Source: an uncultured Chloroflexota bacterium
Lineage (GTDB): Bacteria > Chloroflexota > Dehalococcoidia > CAUJGQ01
Length of the DNA: 11,460 nucleotides
Direction of reading: 5' to 3'
Assembly: GCA_937879875.1 (NCBI GenBank)
Contig: CALFMN010000253.1
Location: 1 to 11,460, forward strand
Position numbers and translations under genes: made by a program. Each line of letters starts with the position of its first letter. Within the stretch, counting starts at the first letter, position 1. Below the pieces are notes generated by a model, which was not told the origin of the DNA, did not search any database, and worked only from the letters and a program-made list of their open reading frames with translations. Of this stretch, positions 6,322 through 11,460 are shown piece by piece.

Positions 6322-7047
6322 TTACACGGCGCCGAGCAGATCGACGGCATCGCCCGTGTGTACCACGCCGGCACGCAGCACCGCGGCATAGACGCCCACG
6401 CAGTTGCCATGCGAGCCGGCCACGGTGCGCAGTACGGCCGGGTCTATTTCAGCGCTGTCGGGATCGAGCGTGATCATCATGCAACGCCCGTCCAACTCCG
6501 TCACGGCCAGCCGCAGCGCCGGCCCGACCGCGAGCACACGCCCTACCCATTCGCTCTCCGGCACCGCCGCGGCGGCGTCGGGCTGCAGGTACAGGTTGGC
6601 GCGGTAGCGGCGCGGATCGAGCGGCGCCCCGCGTTCCGCGGCGATCCGCTCGGCCATGCCGAGGTCGAAGATGGAGACCTGCCCCACGTCGTAGCAACCT
6701 CGATGGTCGCGCAGCAGGTGGATCGGTGCGCCGAACGCCTGCTCCAGTTCCTCGCGCAGTTCAGCACCATCCACCGGCAGGTCGCGGCCGTCCGCTGTGC
6801 GCACCAGCAGCGCCGGCTCGCGGCCCTGGCCGTCGAAACCATCGCGATAGTACGGTTGATGCAGCAGCATGCCGGCCAGTTCGCGTCCCGTCAACCAGGG
6901 AAAAGAGCTGCGCGAGCCGGCCTGCACGAAGGCGTAGCGCCGATCGCCGGGCAGACCTTGCAGCCCGATCGGCGTCTGCGTCAGCTCTTCGCCACGCATC
7001 GACTTGACCGGATAGCGGAAGAGCCTGGCCACGGTTCCAATGCGCAT
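6322..7047 (-). CDS. MOSC domain protein (YcbX/mARC-like)
   Basis: A cytosolic protein of 241 residues from the molybdenum-cofactor sulfurase C-terminal (MOSC) superfamily, whose members bind molybdenum cofactor and often reduce N-hydroxylated or similar compounds with an electron-transfer partner. ATG at 7047 has GGAG about 6-7 bases upstream. The N-terminal MOSC_N barrel begins VARLFRYPVKSMRGEEL (6-22), then LPGDRRYAF (32-40). The MOSC core shows RYRANLYL (147-154), DGRCMMITLDPDS (186-198) and GNCVGVYA (214-221). C189 in the RC...TLDP context matches the molybdenum-ligating Cys position of mARC-type proteins; C216 is a second conserved-looking Cys. There is no fused ferredoxin domain, so electrons must come from elsewhere. 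The DUF2231-Rieske gene is directly divergent (7227), and a shared promoter region is likely. The substrate is unknown. Confidence 0.88.
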   Translation of the reverse strand: MRIGTVARLFRYPVKSMRGEELTQTPIGLQGLPGDRRYAFVQAGSRSSFPWLTGRELAGMLLHQPYYRDGFDGQGREPALLVRTADGRDLPVDGAELREELEQAFGAPIHLLRDHRGCYDVGQVSIFDLGMAERIAAERGAPLDPRRYRANLYLQPDAAAAVPESEWVGRVLAVGPALRLAVTELDGRCMMITLDPDSAEIDPAVLRTVAGSHGNCVGVYAAVLRAGVVHTGDAVDLLGAV

Positions 7048-7226
7048 CACACGCTCCGTTCCGTCAGTCTCAACACACAGTAGCAGAGCGCGGCTCAGGC
7101 GCACGGGGCCGCACGGCGATCGCACGGGCATACCCCCGCCGGAGCATGGCCGCGGACCCTTGCATGGTGCAGGCTGGTCGGAGCAGTTGGCTGGATTCAT
7201 GAGATCCCTTCTGGCGGAGGCAGGGC

Positions 7227-8105
7227 ATGGCCCGGGCGCTTGGAGCCGCGCTTGCGCGGCGGCTGAACTGGCTGGACCCGCTGGCGAACGCGCTTCAGCA
7301 ACGGGCGAACGCGCTGCTCACACGCGACGGCGCTCCGACCGCAGCGAAGAGCTGGCTGAACGGCGTCTGGCTCGGGCATCCCCTGCACCCCGCGCTCACC
7401 GACGTTCCGGTCGGCGCCTGGACGATGACACTGGCGCTCGATGCGCTGGCAGTGGCGAGTGACTCCGAAGGGATGCGCCGCGCCGCAGACGCCGCACTGA
7501 CGATCGGCGTGGCCGGCGCGATCGGCGCAGCCGCCGCCGGCGCGGCCGACTGGAGTGACACGCAGGGCGAGACGCGTCGTATCGGCATGCTGCACGCGCT
7601 GCTGAACAGCGCCGCCCTCGCTCTGAACGTCTGGTCCCTGCTCAAGCGCATGGGCGGCAGCCGCGGTGCAGCGATCGGGCTATCGACGGCGGCATACGCG
7701 ATCGCCGGGGTTTCCGCCACGATCGGCGGAGAACTGGTCTTCCGCCGTGGGATCGGCGTCTCGCATCAGGTCTGGCCGGAGCCGCCGCGGGAGTTCACCT
7801 CGGTGCTTGCCGACGCGGCGCTGGCGGAAGGCCGGCTGACACGCGCCAGCGCCGGCGACGTGCCGGTTTGTCTGCTGCGGCGCGACGGACGCATCTTCGC
7901 GGTCGAGGAGTGGTGTACGCACCTCGGCGGTCCGCTGGCCGAAGGCCGGCTCGACGGAACCACGGTCACCTGTCCGTGGCACGGCTCGCGTTTCGATTTG
8001 GCGACGGCTGAGCCGTTGAACGGTCCTGCCACATCGCCGCTGCGCCGCCTGGAGACACGCGTGCAGGACGGCCGCATCGAGGTTCGCGCCCCGGCGAGCG
8101 GCTGA
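7227..8105 (+). CDS. Membrane DUF2231 - Rieske [2Fe-2S] fusion protein
   Basis: A 292-residue membrane redox protein. ATG at 7227 has GGAGG 6 bases upstream. The N-terminal DUF2231 part carries GHPLHPALTDVPVGAW (50-65, His-rich as in that family) and about four hydrophobic helices (roughly 62-78, 90-107, 121-138, 148-170). The C-terminal part (about 189-288) is a Rieske-type ferredoxin domain with both cluster boxes intact: C230-T-H232-L-G and C249-P-W-H252-G, the Cys2His2 ligands of a [2Fe-2S] centre. No catalytic oxygenase domain follows, so it is an electron carrier rather than a dioxygenase. The Rieske domain follows the last helix directly; the side of the membrane on which it lies is not certain, and no Tat signal is visible. 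Divergent from the MOSC gene, with which it may exchange electrons (inference from position). Confidence 0.9.
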   Translation: MARALGAALARRLNWLDPLANALQQRANALLTRDGAPTAAKSWLNGVWLGHPLHPALTDVPVGAWTMTLALDALAVASDSEGMRRAADAALTIGVAGAIGAAAAGAADWSDTQGETRRIGMLHALLNSAALALNVWSLLKRMGGSRGAAIGLSTAAYAIAGVSATIGGELVFRRGIGVSHQVWPEPPREFTSVLADAALAEGRLTRASAGDVPVCLLRRDGRIFAVEEWCTHLGGPLAEGRLDGTTVTCPWHGSRFDLATAEPLNGPATSPLRRLETRVQDGRIEVRAPASG

Positions 8106-8185
8106 TGTGCCTGTCGGTGTGCAGGAACCGCGGCATTAGGAGATGCCCGACGCGCTCTGGGAGCGGACTGCGCTGCTCTTGCCTT

Positions 8186-8201
8186 CAGGCCGGCTGGCCT
8201 G
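8186..8201. terminator. Small hairpin between convergent genes
   Basis: CAGGCC, a four-base loop and GGCCTG form a perfect but short stem between the stops of the Rieske gene and the thioesterase gene. There is no T-run. A terminator role is possible but weak, since short GC palindromes are common in this composition. Confidence 0.25.
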
Positions 8202-8256
8202 CTGGGATAGGCGCTTAGCGTGTGGGGCCACGGGAAGGGACTGCACGCGGCACCGC

Positions 8257-8754
8257 TCAACCGCCGCGCCGGATCGCGAAGGTCGCCCGCGCAATCGCGC
8301 CCAGCTCGCGGTCCTCGCCGGTCAGCTCCACATCGATGATTGCAGTGCGGCCGCCGCGGCGGCGTACGCGAGCCACGGCCGTTACCTCGCCCCGCAGCGG
8401 CGCCAGGTAGTGGATCATCAAATCGATCGTCGTGCGGCCTTCACCCTCACGCAGCACCGTCACGAGCGCGGCGGAGGCGGCGGCATCGGCCAGCGAGGCC
8501 GCTGCGCCGCCATGCAGCGAGGGCTCGTCGCCGAGCTGCAGGCCGGAGCGGCAGTGTTCGGTGCGCCAGGGCAGGCGCATCTGCACGAGCCCCGGCTCGG
8601 CATGCACGAACACCGCGCCCAGATGATCGACGAACGGCCGCGCTCCTACCCGCGCCAGCAGTTCGGCCAACGCCGGCTCACCCTGCGCCCGCTCGTCCCG
8701 GTTCTCCAATATCCCCTGATCTCTGCGCTCTATTCCCTCGCCTCCCTCGTCCAA
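8257..8754 (-). CDS. PaaI-like hotdog-fold thioesterase
   Basis: Probable acyl-CoA thioesterase of the PaaI/YbgC hotdog superfamily, 165 residues, cytosolic. The family hallmark is LHGGAAASLADAAAS (80-94): the helix start HGG with D90 in the usual acidic position. Strands include TTIDLMIHYLAPLRGE (108-123), GRTAIIDVEL and a closing IARATFAIRRGG. These enzymes hydrolyse acyl-CoA esters, for example hydroxyphenylacetyl-CoA in PaaI; the substrate here cannot be told. The start is a TTG at 8754 with GAGG 7 bases upstream, inside the 3' end of the preceding gene; an in-frame TTG at 8709 is the alternative, because the first 25 residues are not part of the fold. It overlaps the YbaK-like gene by 25 bases, so the two are probably co-transcribed and translationally coupled. 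Confidence 0.87.
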   Translation of the reverse strand: MDEGGEGIERRDQGILENRDERAQGEPALAELLARVGARPFVDHLGAVFVHAEPGLVQMRLPWRTEHCRSGLQLGDEPSLHGGAAASLADAAASAALVTVLREGEGRTTIDLMIHYLAPLRGEVTAVARVRRRGGRTAIIDVELTGEDRELGAIARATFAIRRGG

Positions 8755-9242
8755 CCGCCAGCCTCGCCGCCCGCGGCCGCGGCCAGATCGACGCCGCGCA
8801 GGCGCACATGCCGCCCCGGCACGCCGATGCCGAGGCTGACCTCGTCTTCGGCCACCAGCGCCGCATCCACGAGCACCGGCAGATTGGGTGTCGCCAGCGC
8901 CAGCGGCGTCACCGTACCGATGCGGTAGCCCGTCACCTGCTGCACAGCCTGCGGGTCGGCCAGCCGCACGCTGCGCACGCCGAAGCGCCGCCGCAGCGCG
9001 GCAAAGTCCGCCGCCCGGTCGCCAGCGGCCACGAGCAACGCGTATCCCGTGCCGTCCAGATCCAGCAGCAGGCTCTTGACGACCTGGCGCGGACGCAGCC
9101 CGCTGCGCGCCGCGAACTCGTGCAGCGTCTTCGCGCCTTCGACGCGCGGCGCCAGGCGGAACGGTACGCCGCGGCGGCGCAGATCGACGAGCGCCGGTGG
9201 CTCCGACGGCGCCTGCTCGCCTTCGCCCGCCCGATCGGCCAT
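8730..9242 (-). CDS. YbaK/EbsC-family aminoacyl-tRNA deacylase-like protein
   Basis: A 170-residue YbaK-domain protein. The family hydrolyses mischarged aminoacyl-tRNA, such as Cys-tRNA(Pro) or Ala-tRNA(Pro), in trans to prolyl-tRNA synthetase. ATG at 9242 has GAGGG 7 bases upstream. The visible core is ARSGLRPRQVVKSLLL (45-60), with K56 at the position of the essential Lys in VVKSL/VFKTL motifs. It is followed by YALLVAAGD, a RRRFGVRSVRLAD segment, GYRIGTVTPLAL and a VDAALVAEDEVSLGIGVPG strand pair, all in family order. Length is normal, with a charged non-conserved N-terminus of about 15 residues. First gene of the pair with the thioesterase. Its promoter should lie in 9243-9487, shared with the divergent secreted-protein gene. 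The exact tRNA substrate cannot be assigned. Confidence 0.88.
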   Translation of the reverse strand: MADRAGEGEQAPSEPPALVDLRRRGVPFRLAPRVEGAKTLHEFAARSGLRPRQVVKSLLLDLDGTGYALLVAAGDRAADFAALRRRFGVRSVRLADPQAVQQVTGYRIGTVTPLALATPNLPVLVDAALVAEDEVSLGIGVPGRHVRLRGVDLAAAAGGEAGGWTREARE

Positions 9243-9429
9243 GCCGTTTCCCTCGTGCCGGCCGAACGGCGGCGGGCTTCGCCCTATCGTAGCCGCAGCA
9301 TGATCGGATGCGTCAATGCAGCCGCTGCCAGCGTTGATGCTGAAGGGCGCGGCTGGGCGGCAGCAAATCTGCGTCGCGCGCGGCGAACAGTTGTCTGCCG
9401 TATGGCTATCGGCCGGCGATGACAGCCGC

Positions 9430-9435
9430 TATAGT
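9430..9435 (+). promoter_or_regulatory. Possible -10 element for the gene at 9488
   Basis: TATAGT matches the sigma-70 consensus at five of six bases and lies 52 bases before the start codon at 9488. No recognisable -35 box sits 16-18 bases upstream and there is no extended TGn motif, so this is only suggestive. Confidence 0.3.
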
Positions 9436-9487
9436 GCGTCCAAGATGTCGAGTCCGCTGCCCCAGGGCATGCGGCGGGAGAGGTGCG

Positions 9488-11101
9488 ATGGCGGGGGGAA
9501 CCGTGGTGCGCGCGCGCTGGCGCAGCCAGCGCCGCGTGCTGGCAATCGTGGCGCTGTTGATGGCAGGCATGGCGGCCATGGGCGCCGCACCCGCGGCACA
9601 TGTACCGCACGCCCGCGCGGCGGGCCAAACGGTGCACTACAAAGCCGGCTGGAGTCTCGTCTCGGCGCCCTCCGGCAGCGATCTGGGAGCGCTGTCTGGC
9701 TCGCTGTACGCCCTCGGGCCTGCAACCGACTCGTATCAGCACGTTGCCCCGGCCGATGTGATCGGCGGCCGCGGTTACTGGGCCTACTTCAGCCAGGATA
9801 CGGATGTAACGCTCGATGCCACGGCGGCCGCGTACACGCGCATGATCCTGCCGGCCGACCGCTACGCCGTGATCGGCAACCCGAGCAGTACGCAGACGCT
9901 GCCGATCAGCGGCGCGGATGTTGCCTTTGCCTACGACAGCACGCTGGGCTACACGCAGGTGAGCGAGTTGCAGCCTGGCCAGGCGGCATTCGTCCTCTCC
10001 AACGCCGGCGCCGATGTCTCCGTCGGCAAACCGACGAGCCAGACCGCGGCCGACCAGATCCGCGTGTTGCAGGCCGGCCTCACGCAGGATGCCGCCGATC
10101 TCTCGAATTTCGGCAAGCTGCCGGGCGTCGCGGAACAGTTCCTGAACGCGCGCGACTACGCGATGGTTCAGACGGCGATGGACGATACCCGTGCCGCCTT
10201 CGGCGACGGACTGGTGATCGAGCACGCCGCCGCACAGCCGACGTTGACCGTCGTACAGCACGAGTCGGAGGTTGAGGTACGCCAGGCGATCGCACAGGCG
10301 CAGACCGACGCCTCCACGGGCAACAGCGCCGGCGCGGACCAGATGATCACCGCGGCAAAGAAGGCCGCGCAGGATGCAGAGGACGACGCGGCCGCCGTCG
10401 CCCGCAATGCGGCCGGCAGCGGCCAGTCGCTGCCGCAGTTTGAGGGTCTCGCCGCGACGCCGGCCTACACGCCCGGCAGTCTGGCACGCTACGGCAACCT
10501 TTGCAACGCGACCGTGCTGGCACTGGCGATGAATCTGCCGCCCTCCGATGCCTTCGTCGGGCTGGTGCTGGCCGTGCTCAACAATCAGCCGTTGCCGCCC
10601 GCCGGCGGACAGCCCGCGAATACGGCGCCCGCCAGCCCGACACCCGGCACGCCCACACCAGTGGCCCCGGCCGGCGCGCCACCGGCCAGCGCTCCCAGCA
10701 ACTGCCGGGGGCAGCTTAGCCTTCAGCCGAGTGCCGGCTCGACCGGCAGCAACCTGGCCATCAGCTTCATGGCGAGCGGGCTGGACCCGAATTCGGCGTT
10801 CAGCATCTTCTTCAACGGGCTGTTGTACTCGGTCGCGAACGCCAATGGCGCCTCGTTACCGGCGGCTACTGACGCGCAGGGAGGGTTAAATTTCACCGCT
10901 AACCTGATCGTGCCCGGCGCCTCCGGTCAGACGCCGGTGGTGGTCGCCACGGCCAACCGTTGCGCTCAGGTGCTGTTCCTCGTGCTGCCTCAGGTAGTGC
11001 GGGGGACGCCATCCCCATGCAACACATCGAACTGCATGATGACGCCTACGCCCAGTCCGTCGCTTACGCCCAGCCCGTCACCCACACCCGTACCGGGGTA
11101 G
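9488..11101 (+). CDS. Large secreted multidomain protein, paralogue of the gene at 1-868
   Basis: An exported protein of 537 residues, function unknown. ATG at 9488 has GGGAG 7 bases upstream and opens a signal peptide (basic 8-16, hydrophobic 17-37, cleavage probably near HARA-AGQ at 41-46). Residues 47-180 are the shared repeat domain: AGWSLVSAPSGS (53-64), GGRGYWAYF (93-101), VIGNPSS (128-134), ISGAD (140-144), FAYDSTLGY (147-155), LQPGQAAF (161-168). Residues 185-310 look helical, with YAMVQTAMDD (224-233) and HESEVEVRQAI (258-268), matching the paralogue. Residues 340-366 are hydrophobic. A Pro/Thr linker (369-403) leads to an Ig-like beta domain (405-500, C406 and C492 possibly paired), then a Thr/Pro/Ser tail ending SPTPVPG. 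No LPXTG or C-terminal membrane anchor exists, so it is probably released or envelope-associated. Confidence 0.87.
   Translation: MAGGTVVRARWRSQRRVLAIVALLMAGMAAMGAAPAAHVPHARAAGQTVHYKAGWSLVSAPSGSDLGALSGSLYALGPATDSYQHVAPADVIGGRGYWAYFSQDTDVTLDATAAAYTRMILPADRYAVIGNPSSTQTLPISGADVAFAYDSTLGYTQVSELQPGQAAFVLSNAGADVSVGKPTSQTAADQIRVLQAGLTQDAADLSNFGKLPGVAEQFLNARDYAMVQTAMDDTRAAFGDGLVIEHAAAQPTLTVVQHESEVEVRQAIAQAQTDASTGNSAGADQMITAAKKAAQDAEDDAAAVARNAAGSGQSLPQFEGLAATPAYTPGSLARYGNLCNATVLALAMNLPPSDAFVGLVLAVLNNQPLPPAGGQPANTAPASPTPGTPTPVAPAGAPPASAPSNCRGQLSLQPSAGSTGSNLAISFMASGLDPNSAFSIFFNGLLYSVANANGASLPAATDAQGGLNFTANLIVPGASGQTPVVVATANRCAQVLFLVLPQVVRGTPSPCNTSNCMMTPTPSPSLTPSPSPTPVPG
11048..11083 (+). repeat. Imperfect 18-base tandem repeat in the Thr/Pro/Ser tail
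   Basis: Two adjacent 18-base units starting ACGCCCAG match at 14 of 18 bases and encode TPSPSL then TPSPSP. They belong to the low-complexity C-terminal tail of the secreted protein. Confidence 0.6.
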
Positions 11102-11144
11102 GTCCGGTCGCGTTGGGGCCGTATTGGCGGGCGCCCGGCGACGG

Positions 11145-11460
11145 TCATCGCGCCACGCGCTGATAGGTGCCGACAAGCACGCCCTGCGACAGGATGTGCC
11201 CCTTCATGGCGCTCAAGGCCGCGCCTTTGCTCGGCGCCGGCACGAGGCCCAACGGCCGGTCGAGCGCGTAGACGGTGAAGCGGTAGTGATGCGCCGGCCC
11301 GGCAGGAGGGCACGGCCCGCTGTAGCCCGTGATGCCTGCATCGTTCTGCGCCTGCACGCCGCCACTGGCTGGTCTCTGGCCCGGCGGCACACCCTGCGGC
11401 AGGCTCGTCGTCGTCGCGGGCAGATCCAGCAACACCCAGTGGGTGAACGTGCCGCCGGGC
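11145..11460 (-). CDS. PEBP / YbhB-YbcL family protein (partial, 5' end off the right edge)
   Basis: The C-terminal 104 residues of a phosphatidylethanolamine-binding-protein family member (Raf kinase inhibitor-like, YbhB/YbcL). The frame stays open through base 11460, where it reads GGTFTHWVLLDLPA, the family's ligand-site strand (HWVL). It continues with a segment GITGYSGPCPPAGPAHHYRF and FTVYALD, matching the conserved GP.PP.G..H.Y.F.VYALD block, and ends GTYQRVAR. Bacterial members are small soluble or periplasmic proteins without a settled role; some bind lipid or organic anions. The start and any signal peptide lie outside the window. It is convergent with the secreted protein at 9488, with only 43 bases between the two stops. 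Confidence 0.9.
   Translation of the reverse strand, partial: PGGTFTHWVLLDLPATTTSLPQGVPPGQRPASGGVQAQNDAGITGYSGPCPPAGPAHHYRFTVYALDRPLGLVPAPSKGAALSAMKGHILSQGVLVGTYQRVAR

Noticed and set aside
8340..9422. Long plus-strand open frame opposite the thioesterase and YbaK-like genes
   Set aside because: Composition is Arg/Ala/Pro-rich with no recognisable domain, and both minus-strand genes are clear family members.
9284..10275. Open frames on both strands over the first half of the large secreted protein gene
   Set aside because: They have no family motifs and biased Arg-rich composition, while the frame from 9488 has a signal peptide and a domain shared with two other genes.
1..11460. Search for insertion sequences, integrases, tRNA genes and attachment sites that would explain the scattered paralogues
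   Set aside because: No transposase motif, terminal inverted repeat flanking the paralogues, or tRNA cloverleaf was recognised by eye on either strand.

Overview
The window is GC-rich (roughly two thirds G+C by eye) and gene-dense. It holds thirteen protein genes plus strong supporting signals, and both edges cut through a gene. Most genes have a clear GGAGG-type ribosome binding site. One product ends in a sortase-type LPNTG signal, and three products carry a secreted repeat domain of a kind I associate with Chloroflexota (Thermomicrobia or related lineages). A Chloroflexota bacterium is therefore my best guess. It is an inference: no marker gene here proves it.

Layout, left to right. (1) 1-868, minus: a secreted protein cut by the left edge. 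(2) 1008-2498, minus, and 2735-3088, plus: a soluble two-PAS sensor histidine kinase divergent from a single-domain response regulator. (3) 3085-3756, minus: nadD (NAD synthesis), convergent with the regulator so that both genes stop inside one CTAG. (4) 3868-4134, plus: an 88-residue protein of unknown function. (5) 4259-5182 and 5410-6162, plus: two cell-surface proteins, the second a threonine-rich LPXTG protein, followed by an 18-bp-stem hairpin at 6196-6239. (6) 6322-7047, minus, and 7227-8105, plus: a divergent redox pair, a MOSC molybdenum-cofactor-type protein and a membrane DUF2231-Rieske fusion. (7) 8257-9242, minus: an overlapping pair, a YbaK-type aminoacyl-tRNA deacylase-like protein followed by a PaaI-like thioesterase. 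(8) 9488-11101, plus: a large secreted paralogue of the first gene. (9) 11145-11460, minus: the C-terminal part of a PEBP (YbhB/YbcL) protein cut by the right edge.

The main unexplained element is a family of three exported proteins (1-868, 4259-5182, 9488-11101). They share a domain of about 130 residues with the signature AGW-(I/L)V-AP-G ... GGRGYWAYF ... G(N/D)PS ... (S)GAD ... YD...GY ... L-PGQ-AF. Each domain reads as two tandem, diverged copies of a unit of about 55 residues. The first and last proteins also share a helical second domain, so they are full-length paralogues. With the LPXTG protein they make this stretch a cell-surface locus interspersed with housekeeping and redox genes. 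No mobile element, CRISPR array, tRNA or rRNA was seen, and no stretch longer than about 250 bases lacks a gene.
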